Assembly: GCF_009909235.1 (NCBI RefSeq)
Contig: NZ_JAAAPO010000004.1
Location: 248,001-312,000 of the forward strand
Source of the DNA: Novosphingobium ovatum
GTDB lineage: Bacteria > Pseudomonadota > Alphaproteobacteria > Sphingomonadales > Sphingomonadaceae
Reading direction: 5' to 3'
DNA: 64,000 nucleotides
Of this stretch, positions 54,735 through 62,851 are shown in pieces. Below the pieces are notes generated by a model. That model saw only the letters and a program-made list of their open reading frames with translations, made no database searches and was not told the DNA's origin. Every line of letters starts with the position of its first letter. Position 1 is the first letter of the stretch. Position numbers and translations under genes: made by a program.

Positions 54735-55253
54735 ATGTATGAGATATTGTGCCGCTCGGCTGAGCGGCCCTTTGCCCTGAGCGCGCGCAGCGATGTGCCG
54801 CAAGGGGGTCACGCAGGCCTTGTCCTGCATATGCGCGAGAACCGCTCGCATTTGAGCGAGCCCGCCCGCCAGAGTTTTGCCGTGCTGGGCGCGGCGATGA
54901 TGGCGCTGTCGATCCTGCCCGTGCTGTCGGGCCATTGGCTGGTGCCGGTGTTCTGCCTGATGGCGATAGGCGGCTTGGTGTTTGCTCTGGAGCAGCATGC
55001 GCGCAGCAAACCCGATGGCGAAGTTCTGGAAATCGCCCATGGCACGATCCGCCACCGCGATGCGCGGGGACAAGCCTCCCACATGCCCTGCCTGTTTGCC
55101 AAGCTGGACGCGCAGGCGCCCACCCCATCCTCGCTGCGCCTGATCCTGCGCAGCCCCAATGCCAGCGTCGAGATCGGCCGCTGCCTCGGACTGGAGGAGC
55201 GTCAGGCTTTGGTCCCGGTCATCGCTGCCGCCTTGGCACAGGGGCGACGCTGA
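54735..55253 (+). CDS. DUF2244 membrane protein
   Basis: 172 residues with two adjacent hydrophobic helices (FAVLGAAMMALSILPVLSGH and VPVFCLMAIGGLVFAL) and a soluble tail, the DUF2244 layout. DUF2244 proteins commonly lie near cytochrome oxidase genes; here it lies in a copper/Sco operon. Stop overlaps the next small gene (TGATG). Confidence 0.68.
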   Translation: MYEILCRSAERPFALSARSDVPQGGHAGLVLHMRENRSHLSEPARQSFAVLGAAMMALSILPVLSGHWLVPVFCLMAIGGLVFALEQHARSKPDGEVLEIAHGTIRHRDARGQASHMPCLFAKLDAQAPTPSSLRLILRSPNASVEIGRCLGLEERQALVPVIAAALAQGRR

Positions 55254-55408
55254 TGCCCGCCCACATCAGCCACCTGCGCGCCATTCGGCGCCGAGCATGG
55301 GTCCTGGTCGCGCTTGGCCTCGTTGGCCAGATCGCTGGCGCAGCGCTGGATCCCACCACCCCATCCGGTGCTGCCATGGCGGCGCCCATTCAGGAGACAG
55401 TCCGATGA
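55253..55408 (+). CDS. Unrecognised 51-residue membrane or exported protein
   Basis: Begins MPAHISHLRAIRRRAWVLVAL, one hydrophobic helix after a basic head, then a short Pro/Ala-rich tail. Both its ends overlap neighbours: the start shares a base with the DUF2244 stop and its stop overlaps the PCu(A)C start (ATGA). Such tight packing argues that it is translated. No family recognised. Confidence 0.55.
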   Translation: MPAHISHLRAIRRRAWVLVALGLVGQIAGAALDPTTPSGAAMAAPIQETVR

Positions 55409-55908
55409 TCATGCGCCTCGCCGCCACCCTTATGCTCGCCACGCTGACCGGCGCGGCATCGCCCGCTTTCGCCCATGCTGGCCACCATACCGCCGCCCGT
55501 CAGACCATCGCCATCACCAACGCCTGGGCCCGCGAAACCGCCCCGGCGCAGGTCAATGGCGGCGGGTTCCTGACCTTCACCAACAAGGGCAAGGTGGCCG
55601 ACCGTCTCGTCTCGGCCTCGTCACCCGTGGCGCCCACCGTCCAGCTCCATACGATGAGCATGGATGGCGGCGTGATGCGGATGCGCGAATTGCCTGATGG
55701 CATTCCCGTGCCCGCGCAATCCGTGGTCGAACTGAAGCCGGGCGGGATGCACATCATGTTCATCGGCCTGAAGGCCCCGCTCAAGCCCGGCCAGAGCGTG
55801 GCGCTCACGCTCCGCTTTGAGAAGGCTGGCTTGGTGAAAGTGGCGATGCCGGTGCACGCCATCGCCGACATTGGACAGAATATGGGCGGCGGCCATGACC
55901 ACCACTAA
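55405..55908 (+). CDS. PCu(A)C periplasmic copper chaperone
   Basis: 167 residues with a signal peptide (about 1-24, PAFAHA). The Cu(I) motif H(M)x10Mx21HxM is present as HTMSMDGGVMRM and GGMHIMF. Extra histidines lie at HAGHH and the C-terminal GGGHDHH. It carries copper in the periplasm, often to Sco and CuA of cytochrome oxidase. ATG 55405 overlaps the preceding stop and the end overlaps sco by 14 bases. Confidence 0.9.
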   Translation: MIMRLAATLMLATLTGAASPAFAHAGHHTAARQTIAITNAWARETAPAQVNGGGFLTFTNKGKVADRLVSASSPVAPTVQLHTMSMDGGVMRMRELPDGIPVPAQSVVELKPGGMHIMFIGLKAPLKPGQSVALTLRFEKAGLVKVAMPVHAIADIGQNMGGGHDHH

Positions 55909-56506
55909 GCCGCCCTCGCGCGGCGCCTTCATCTGGGGCGGATTGCTGCTTGCCGCGTTGGCCTTCGGGCTTGGCCTTGCCGCCTATCTGGGCAGCGAGG
56001 TCAAGCCGCAAGCTAATGCCCAGAGTGACGGCCCCGGCGGCCCATTCACGTTGGTTGCCAGCGATGGCAAACCTTTCACCTTGGCCAATGTGGGTGGCAA
56101 GCCTTACGCCATCTACTTCGGCTTCACCCGCTGCCCCGATGTCTGCCCGACCAGTCTGGCCAAGATGGCGCGGTTGCGCGCCCGGATGGGTAAGGATGGC
56201 GAGAAATTCGCCATGCTCTTCGTCTCGGTCGATCCGGGGCACGATAAGCCCAAGGACATCGGCCAATATGTCACACTGTTCGGCACGCCCATCATCGGGC
56301 TGACCGGCAGCGAGGCGCAACTGGCCGCCATCGAGAAGTCCTATGGCGTCTATGTCGCCAAAGTGCCGCAACCGGGCGGCGACTACACCATCGACCACAC
56401 CGCCGCGATCTATCTGATGGATGCCAGGGGCGGCTTTCAAAACATGATTGGCCACGACGAGAGCGACGATGCCGCCCTCGCCAAGCTCAAGCAGCTTGTC
56501 GGCTGA
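55895..56506 (+). CDS. SCO1/SenC family copper protein
   Basis: 203 residues anchored by one N-terminal helix, with a thioredoxin fold. The copper-binding cysteines are in CPDVC (C80, C84) and the histidine in TIDHTA (H168). It inserts copper or maintains thiols of the CuA site. ATG 55895 sits inside the PCu(A)C tail, so the two are co-translated. No cytochrome oxidase gene is in the window. Confidence 0.92.
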   Translation: MTTTKPPSRGAFIWGGLLLAALAFGLGLAAYLGSEVKPQANAQSDGPGGPFTLVASDGKPFTLANVGGKPYAIYFGFTRCPDVCPTSLAKMARLRARMGKDGEKFAMLFVSVDPGHDKPKDIGQYVTLFGTPIIGLTGSEAQLAAIEKSYGVYVAKVPQPGGDYTIDHTAAIYLMDARGGFQNMIGHDESDDAALAKLKQLVG

Positions 56507-56598
56507 GAACCGAACAACAGGGGGCTTTATCTCGCTCTCATCATCCAATTGAAGGCTTTGGCCAAAAACTGATTTTTACCCCATTTGAAAGAACAGCC

Positions 56599-58740
56599 AT
56601 GATGATTTCCCGTTTTGCCGCCCTTTTGCTGGCTGGCGTATCTACCCCCGTTTTTGCCCAGCAGGCTACTACCGCTCTGCCCGATGTTGACGTGAATGGC
56701 GCCGGCGCTTCCAACCCGTCACAAGCCACCCAGCTTGTCGAGCGCGCGGCGATACGCGCGCGACAAGCCAATACCAGTGATACGGCCGACCTGCTCACAC
56801 AAGTACCCAGTGTGTCATTAAACACAGGGGGCGGCATTTCCAGCATGCTCTCTGTGCGCGGGCTTTCCGAACAAAGGCTGGCCATCACCGTGGACGGTCA
56901 TCCGGTGGATTCGGCATGTCCGAATGACATGAACACGCCGCTGTCCTATACCGATCCGCAGACGGTGGATGCCATTGCGGTGATCACCGGCGTATCGCCC
57001 GTCAGCATGGGAGGTGACAGCATTGGCGCAGTCATCGCCGTGACCAGCCAGCCCCCGCGCTTTGCCCGTGCAGGGAAGCTTCTTACCACTGGCGAAGTCT
57101 CCACCTATTACCGCAGCAATGATGGCGCGGCAGGCGTGGCGGCCAGCTTGACCGTGTCCAGCGCGTCTCTCAGCGCGACCTATAGCGGCTCCTTTGCCTC
57201 GGCAGGGCGCTATTCGGGGGGCGGCAATCTGGGCTTGGTGCGCTCCACTGAATATCGCAAAACTGATCACACGCTGGCGCTGGCCTATCAGGGAAACATC
57301 GGCTTGATCGAGCTGAAGGGTGGGTATCATTACGCCCCCTACGAAGGCTTTCCCAATCAATATATGGATATGACCAGCAACAAGGACTGGTTCATCAACG
57401 GCCATTGGCATGATGAGCTCGATTGGGGCACCCTTGATGTGAAGGCGAATTATCAGGCCGTCGACCATGAGATGAACTTTCTGGCTGACAAGGGCGGCAC
57501 GGCCAGCGGTGGCATGCCGATGAACACCAAGGTGCGTTCGGCCGGCTATACCCTCCGGCTCGATCTTCCGGTCGCCAAGGTCCATGCGCTGCATCTGGGC
57601 AGCGACTATCACGCGCAGAGCCTGAACGATTGGTGGCCTCCGGTGGCTGGCAGCATGATGATGGGGCCGAACACCTATCTCAACATCGCCGATGGGCGCC
57701 GCGACCGCCTGGGTTGGTTTGCCGAGGTGGAATCGCGCTGGGCGGAGAATTTTACCACCCTGGCAGGCGCGCGCTTTGACCGTGTGATCACCAATGCCGG
57801 GCAGGCGCAGCCCTATGGCACCGGCATGATGAACATGGCCGATGCCATGGCCGCCATGGCCTATAACGCCATCCCCCATCGCCGTGCCGACAGCAATTGG
57901 AGCGCATCTGTGCTGGCCACCTGGACGCCGGTGCCGGGCGTGGCGGCTGAACTGGGCTATGCCCACAAGGTGCGTTCGCCCAACCTCTATGAGCGTTACA
58001 GTTGGGGAAGGGGCACCATGTCGACCAGCATGATTGGCTGGTATGGCGATGGTAATGGCTATGTGGGCAACGTGGATTTGCGGCCCGAGCGGGCTGATAC
58101 GGTCAGCCTTGCCATCACTGCCAGTGGCGGCGGCAAGGGGGGCTGGTTCCTCAAGGCCGCGCCTTATTACACCCATGTGGATGATTATATCGACGCGCGT
58201 GTGCTGAAGGCGCAGACCAACATGATGGGCATGCCCACGGGGTTCAACCAGTTGCAATTCGCCAATGTGCAGGCGCAATTCTATGGCATCGACCTTTCCG
58301 GCGCCGCTCCGGTGTGGAATGGCGGTCGCTGGGGCACGACGCGGGTGACCGCTTCGCTGGCCTGGCTGCATGGACAGAATTTGACCGCGAATACCCCGCT
58401 CTATCACCAGATGCCGCTGGATACGAAGCTGGGCCTGGCCCATACGCTGGGCGGGTTTGAGGCTGGCGCGGAGATGGAGGCGGTCTCGGCCAAGATCCGC
58501 GTCGATCCGGCCCGAAAGGAGCCAGTTACCAGCGCCTATGCTCTGGTTAACCTGCGCGGAGCCTACAACTGGAAAGCCTATCGCCTGAGCCTTGATGTCA
58601 CCAACCTGCTGGACAAGGCCTATGCCTTGCCGCTGGGGGGCATGTCTCTGGGGGATTACAAGGCCAGCGGCAGCACGCTGCTCCGCCCAGTACCGGGGCG
58701 TGGGCGCTCGATCAATGTCGGGCTGTCGGCGCGGTTTTGA
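56599..58740 (+). CDS. OprC/NosA-like copper TonB-dependent receptor
   Basis: 713 residues with a signal peptide (about 1-20, VFAQQ), plug and barrel ending in an aromatic (SARF). The two parts of the OprC copper site are visible: CxxxM as C107-M111 (ACPNDM) in the plug and HxM as H290-M292 (DHEM), 179 residues apart as in OprC. The receptor has many methionine-rich loops (MMMGPNTY; MMNMADAMAAM). It probably takes up copper. It follows sco by 92 bases and precedes its own tonB-like gene. Confidence 0.87.
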   Translation: MMISRFAALLLAGVSTPVFAQQATTALPDVDVNGAGASNPSQATQLVERAAIRARQANTSDTADLLTQVPSVSLNTGGGISSMLSVRGLSEQRLAITVDGHPVDSACPNDMNTPLSYTDPQTVDAIAVITGVSPVSMGGDSIGAVIAVTSQPPRFARAGKLLTTGEVSTYYRSNDGAAGVAASLTVSSASLSATYSGSFASAGRYSGGGNLGLVRSTEYRKTDHTLALAYQGNIGLIELKGGYHYAPYEGFPNQYMDMTSNKDWFINGHWHDELDWGTLDVKANYQAVDHEMNFLADKGGTASGGMPMNTKVRSAGYTLRLDLPVAKVHALHLGSDYHAQSLNDWWPPVAGSMMMGPNTYLNIADGRRDRLGWFAEVESRWAENFTTLAGARFDRVITNAGQAQPYGTGMMNMADAMAAMAYNAIPHRRADSNWSASVLATWTPVPGVAAELGYAHKVRSPNLYERYSWGRGTMSTSMIGWYGDGNGYVGNVDLRPERADTVSLAITASGGGKGGWFLKAAPYYTHVDDYIDARVLKAQTNMMGMPTGFNQLQFANVQAQFYGIDLSGAAPVWNGGRWGTTRVTASLAWLHGQNLTANTPLYHQMPLDTKLGLAHTLGGFEAGAEMEAVSAKIRVDPARKEPVTSAYALVNLRGAYNWKAYRLSLDVTNLLDKAYALPLGGMSLGDYKASGSTLLRPVPGRGRSINVGLSARF

Positions 58741-58743
58741 GTG

Positions 58744-59400
58744 ATGGCGGGCCAAGGGTTCCTTGCCCCACAACCCTTGTCGCGCAGGCTGTTGACAGCG
58801 GCCTGCGTGCTGGGGGGCCATGCGCTGGCCCTAGGCCTTGCCCTTTGCATGCCACCGCAGCACGAGAGCATGCGCGGGAGGACGCCCTCCTCGCGCGTGC
58901 TGGTGATGCAAGTGCCTTTGGAAATGGTGCCGGTTTCACCTCGGCGTTTTGCCAAGACTGTCTGGCAAAAGGCAGTAATCGCTCCTGTGCAGGCCCCCGC
59001 GGCACCCTTGAATCAGCTTGCCCCTAAAACCGTTGCCGATGTGATCGCGCCTACGCATGTGGCTCTTCCAGCACCTGTCATGGCAGTTGAGCCATCAAAA
59101 CCTGTTATGTCCCCTCCTACCGCCGCTGATCCCTTCGCCACCTATGCGCGTGTCTTGTGGCAGAAAGTGATGGCCCATCGCCCGGCAAGCATCAAGCTTG
59201 AGGGCCAGGTCATCCTTGGCTTTCGCCTGGACCCCGGCGGCCGATTGACCGAGGCGCATATCGTGCAATCGAGCAACATCGCGATGCTTGACCGTCAGGC
59301 CATGCGGGCGCTGCGCGAAGCCAGCCCTTTTCCACCCTTGCCCGAGGGGACCGGTCCCTCGGGGCATGATTTTACGGTCCCCATCAATTTCCATCCTTAG
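58744..59400 (+). CDS. TonB-like energy transducer
   Basis: 218 residues from ATG 58744 (GTG 58741 is the alternative), three bases after the receptor stop. A single N-terminal helix (ACVLGGHALALGLALCM), a proline-rich spacer and a TonB C-terminal domain: EGQVILGFRLDPGGRL, SSNIAMLDRQAMRALREASPFPPLP. It probably serves the copper receptor. It lacks visible ExbB/ExbD partners here. Ends by overlapping the convergent cytochrome gene by 17 bases. Confidence 0.8.
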   Translation: MAGQGFLAPQPLSRRLLTAACVLGGHALALGLALCMPPQHESMRGRTPSSRVLVMQVPLEMVPVSPRRFAKTVWQKAVIAPVQAPAAPLNQLAPKTVADVIAPTHVALPAPVMAVEPSKPVMSPPTAADPFATYARVLWQKVMAHRPASIKLEGQVILGFRLDPGGRLTEAHIVQSSNIAMLDRQAMRALREASPFPPLPEGTGPSGHDFTVPINFHP

Positions 59401-60358
59401 ACGCCGCGATGGAGGCGTTGAGTGTGGCGCGGATGGGGCCAAACGGACCATATTTGTGCTGAATCGCAGGAAAACTATCCGCATAAGGCCCATAAGGTGC
59501 GTCTACAGGTTTTTCATTCAACTTTGGATAGTCCCGCTCCAAACCAGCCATATGCGGCCTTGGTTGAGCCTCAAGGAATGCCGCGACATCCCATGCGTCC
59601 GCTTCGGTCAGGCTTGGGGCGGGCCATGATGTGCCATGGGGCATGTTGTTGCGAATGAAAGCGGCTGCAGTGGAGAGGCGGGCCATCCCTGCGCCATCGT
59701 TGAAGCTGTCATCCCCCCACAGGGCGGGAATAGCAAAGGTTGGATCACCGGGGGCCGCGCGCTGCCCCTGCCCATTGCTGCCGTGGCAAGCGGCGCATTG
59801 TGCTGAATAGATGTCTTGACCTCGTATGGGGTCGGCGGCCCGCGACATGGTCTGAATTGGGCCGGGGCCGCGTGTGCTGATCGGCGTACCGACCTTTGAA
59901 CCAAGAGATAGAAAACGCAGATAGGCGATGATGGCGGTCATTTGCGCGCTGCCTTCGGGCATTGGCTTGCCATTGAGGCTTCGTGTCAAACAACCATTTA
60001 TGCGCTCGGGTAGCGTACCGACCTTGCCTTCGCGCGCGCGATAATTGGGGTAATCGGCAAAAGCGCCGGTCAACGGCAGGCCATAAGCCTTGGTGCCGGC
60101 ATCAATGTGGCAACTTTGGCAGGCAAGATTGTTGCCTGCATAGCGCAACGCCGGGTTCTGAGCCTGCGGGCCGATCAACTTGGCAGTCTGCGTCAAAAGG
60201 TCGCGGCCGTAGCGTACAGTCGCCCCCCAGGCATCATTTGGCAGCGCTGCGGGATCGGGCGCCGTCAAAGCAGGAGGGGACGGCTCTGCTGCATGGGCCA
60301 GGCAAGCGCCTAAAGCTGCGGCAATGGATAACCCCAGAGTTCCAAGGGCTTTGTTCAT
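59384..60358 (-). CDS. Dihaem cytochrome c, TsdA-like thiosulfate dehydrogenase
   Basis: 324 residues with a signal peptide. Two haem motifs: CQSCH (80-84) and CAACH (188-192). A cysteine at 123, in ERINGCLTRSLNG, matches the distal haem ligand of TsdA. The SoxA-like N-terminal half and cytochrome c C-terminal half are in the family order. It would couple two thiosulfates to tetrathionate in the periplasm. Activity in the reverse direction or on another sulfur compound is possible. ATG 60358 overlaps the dsbA-like stop. Confidence 0.78.
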   Translation of the reverse strand: MNKALGTLGLSIAAALGACLAHAAEPSPPALTAPDPAALPNDAWGATVRYGRDLLTQTAKLIGPQAQNPALRYAGNNLACQSCHIDAGTKAYGLPLTGAFADYPNYRAREGKVGTLPERINGCLTRSLNGKPMPEGSAQMTAIIAYLRFLSLGSKVGTPISTRGPGPIQTMSRAADPIRGQDIYSAQCAACHGSNGQGQRAAPGDPTFAIPALWGDDSFNDGAGMARLSTAAAFIRNNMPHGTSWPAPSLTEADAWDVAAFLEAQPRPHMAGLERDYPKLNEKPVDAPYGPYADSFPAIQHKYGPFGPIRATLNASIAASKDGN

Positions 60359-60975
60359 GCCGCAGGTTTCGAGCTGGGCTGGTTGCGGGCTTGACGGATT
60401 AGCTCTTCGAGTTCTGCAAGATCAGGGGCGCCGAACGCCCGCGTGGTTCCAACCAACAGGCCCGGCGTCCCTTCAAAGCCCAACGTTTTGGCGGCTGCAT
60501 CGCTGCGTCCCATCAAGCGGGCGATCTGACGGTCATGAAGAGCAAGGTCGCGTTGCAGCTGGCCCCAATTGACGCCCGCCTGACGCGCTGCCAAGCGCAG
60601 GCTTGCGTCATCGAGGTGCCCTGACAGTGCAAAGAGAGTATTGTTGAAGGCCTCATATTTGTGTTGAAATTGGCTGGCGATTGCCAATCTGGCGGCGCGT
60701 GCGGATGCTTCCCCGAAAATCGGCCAGTCACGGTAAACGATCCGCACTTTGTGATCGCGTTGCATCGCTTGCTGAAGAACGGCATGCAAACGCATGCAGT
60801 ATGGGCACCGATAGTCCGAAAACACGACGATCGTGACGTCGTGACCAGCGGGTGCCATTTTCGGGGCAAGCGCTTCCTCGGTAATCTCGGGCCAAGCGGC
60901 AGGCGAGGCGGACGCCGGAGAAGCAGAGATCAGCGAAGTAGCCAATACGGCTGACAGGTAGAGGCGGGTTATCAT
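60355..60975 (-). CDS. DsbA-family thiol oxidoreductase
   Basis: 206 residues with a signal peptide ending near SASA. The active site is CPYC (57-60) in VVFSDYRCPYCMR; the cis-proline lies in FEGTPGLLVG. The sequence type (RDWPIFG, ALHDRQIARLMG) is that of the Com1/DsbA-like family with a helical insert. Its stop overlaps tsdA, so it is likely needed to handle disulfides or sulfur near the cytochrome. Confidence 0.86.
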   Translation of the reverse strand: MITRLYLSAVLATSLISASPASASPAAWPEITEEALAPKMAPAGHDVTIVVFSDYRCPYCMRLHAVLQQAMQRDHKVRIVYRDWPIFGEASARAARLAIASQFQHKYEAFNNTLFALSGHLDDASLRLAARQAGVNWGQLQRDLALHDRQIARLMGRSDAAAKTLGFEGTPGLLVGTTRAFGAPDLAELEELIRQARNQPSSKPAA

Positions 60976-61018
60976 CGCTTCGCTTCTAACGCCTCTCGCC
61001 CCGAAATACCGCCATCAA

Positions 61019-61363
61019 TTATGCTGCGGCAAACTGATCGTAGGCCTCCACCGCTTGCGCTGCATACATCAGGCTAGGCCCGGCGCCCATGTAGATGGCA
61101 AGGCCCATGGCATCCATCACTTCCTCGCGGGTAGCACCATGTTTGACGGCGGCCTGAGCGTGAAAGGCTACGCATCCATCACAGCGGATCGCGACTGCAA
61201 TGCCAAGGGCAATCAGTTCCTTGGTCTTGCTGTCCAGTGCGCCGTTGGCCGTTGCCGCGCTGGCCATGGCGGAGAAGTTCTTCATCACATCCGGCGCGCC
61301 AAAGCGGACTTCCTTGATAGCGCCTGACAGTTCCTTGGCCATCTGTGGCCAGTCCTTGTGCAT
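61019..61363 (-). CDS. Carboxymuconolactone decarboxylase family protein
   Basis: 114 residues, all helical, with the redox motif CDGCVAFH and its partner RFGAPDVMKNFSAM. This is the CMD/AhpD-like pattern, where the cysteines carry peroxide- or thiol-related activity. ATG 61363 follows GGAGATTGACC. It is 13 bases after the TolC-like gene on the same strand. Confidence 0.83.
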   Translation of the reverse strand: MHKDWPQMAKELSGAIKEVRFGAPDVMKNFSAMASAATANGALDSKTKELIALGIAVAIRCDGCVAFHAQAAVKHGATREEVMDAMGLAIYMGAGPSLMYAAQAVEAYDQFAAA

Positions 61364-61376
61364 GGTCAATCTCCTG

Positions 61377-62636
61377 TCAGGGGGTAATCTGCCCAGCCAG
61401 CGCATTCAATTGCCATGCGGCGATCATGCGCTGCCCCTCGGCTTCGATTGCGGCTGCGTCCGCTGCGGTGGCCTCACGCTCGGCGTCCAGCACGGCGACC
61501 GTTGGTTTGGCGCCGACCTTGGCTTCCAGTTGGACGCTGCGCAAAGCCTCTGCGGTAGCGGCAGAGCGGGCGGCGCTGGCCTCCACCATACGGTGCGCGG
61601 TTTTCAGGCTGGTCCATGCGGCGATGACTGCCGCGTCGATCTGCTCACGCGCCTCGCGGGCACGGGCTTCGCTGGCATCCAGCGTGGCATCGGCTTCGTG
61701 GATTTTCGCTGCCGTGCGGCCACCGGCAAACAAGGTCCAGCGGCCCCGGATACCCACGGCCATGGCATCGGCGCGGTAATCGGGGAAGAACTGGTCGCGG
61801 GTGCGGGTCGCCTCGGCAAAGGCGCCGATGGTGGGCAGGCTTTCTGCCCTTGCGCCGCGCACCCCTGCGCGCGCGATGTCGATGCCCTTTTCGGCCTGAG
61901 CCAGCATTGGGTTGCTGCGATGGGCGCTGTCTAGCGCCTCGTCCAAAGTCGGCGGTGTCGCAGGCAGGGCGGCTAAGGGGGCAAGCGCGCCGGCTTCATG
62001 CCCGGTCATGCGGGCATATTGCGCCTCGGCGGTGATGCGGCGCCCCTGTGCGGCGGCAAGGCCGGCCTCACCCTCAGCGCGGCGCGCGGTGGCGGCGGCA
62101 AGGTCTGAGGCGGGGATTTCACCCGATTGAAAACGCAATTTGGCCTGCCGCTCGACTTCGGCAAGTTCGCTGGCCAATTGCAGATAGCGGGCTTCGATGC
62201 GTCGGGCGGCCAAAACCTCGGCATGGGCCGCGACCGCGCCCACCATCACCCTTGAGCGCGCATCGGCCAGCGCCAGCGCGGCCATTGCTTGCCCGCCTCG
62301 CGCCTGATCCACGGCAGCAGCAACGCGGCCCCCGGCATAAAGCGGCATCTCGGCCCCCGCACGCAAGGCCAGCGGTGTGACATTGCGCGCGGTAAAGCCG
62401 AAGAAGCCGCCATTGTCGATACGGCCTGCGCCGATCTGCCCCTCGACACTTAGCATCGGGTTGCCCTGAGCCTTGGCGCCATCGAGCCTCGCTTGGGCCT
62501 GCGCTTCCCCAGCCTGAGCCTCGGCAAGGACGGGGGCGTGAGCCAAGGCATCGGCGATGGTGGCGTTAACGTCTTGGCCCTGCGCCCACGCCGGGGCGGC
62601 GGCCAGCAAGGGCAGAAGCATCATCAGACGGCGCAT
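61377..62636 (-). CDS. TolC-like outer membrane efflux protein
   Basis: 419 residues with a signal peptide (ending AWAQ). Long alpha-helical repeats (DARSRVMVGAVAAHAEVLAARR, LASELAEVERQAKLRFQSGE) and beta strands such as PLYAGGRV and WTLFAGGRT are typical of the OEP/TolC family, second repeat included. Inner-membrane pump genes are not next to it in this window. Start ATG 62636; the longer frame to 62768 would overlap the DUF2892 gene. Confidence 0.8.
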   Translation of the reverse strand: MRRLMMLLPLLAAAPAWAQGQDVNATIADALAHAPVLAEAQAGEAQAQARLDGAKAQGNPMLSVEGQIGAGRIDNGGFFGFTARNVTPLALRAGAEMPLYAGGRVAAAVDQARGGQAMAALALADARSRVMVGAVAAHAEVLAARRIEARYLQLASELAEVERQAKLRFQSGEIPASDLAAATARRAEGEAGLAAAQGRRITAEAQYARMTGHEAGALAPLAALPATPPTLDEALDSAHRSNPMLAQAEKGIDIARAGVRGARAESLPTIGAFAEATRTRDQFFPDYRADAMAVGIRGRWTLFAGGRTAAKIHEADATLDASEARAREAREQIDAAVIAAWTSLKTAHRMVEASAARSAATAEALRSVQLEAKVGAKPTVAVLDAEREATAADAAAIEAEGQRMIAAWQLNALAGQITP

Positions 62637-62647
62637 CGCATCAGCCT

Positions 62648-62851
62648 TTATTTGAACGTGCAGCCCGGTTTCACGCCCATGGCGCGGAACAGGATGGCGG
62701 CAGGGCAAAAACCCGTAACGCTGGCCTGAAGCATGTTGGCTCCGGCAAACATGGTGAGGTAAATCCACGAGGGGTTAACAAAATGGGCGGCCAAGGCGCT
62801 GCCCAGAACAACGGCTCCGGCAAAGCGCATCACGGCACTGTCAAGGCTCAT
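62648..62851 (-). CDS. DUF2892 (YgaP-type) membrane protein
   Basis: 67 residues with two hydrophobic helices (AVMRFAGAVVLGSALAAHF and MFAGANMLQASVTGFCPAAI), the YgaP membrane domain pattern with its FCPA segment. It probably helps sulfur handling, as it is coupled by ATGA overlap to a sulfide:quinone-type flavoprotein. Confidence 0.84.
   Translation of the reverse strand: MSLDSAVMRFAGAVVLGSALAAHFVNPSWIYLTMFAGANMLQASVTGFCPAAILFRAMGVKPGCTFK

Noticed and set aside
56818..58821. A 667-codon minus-strand frame opposite the copper receptor.
   Set aside because: Shadow; the plus strand has signal peptide, plug, copper motifs and terminal aromatic.
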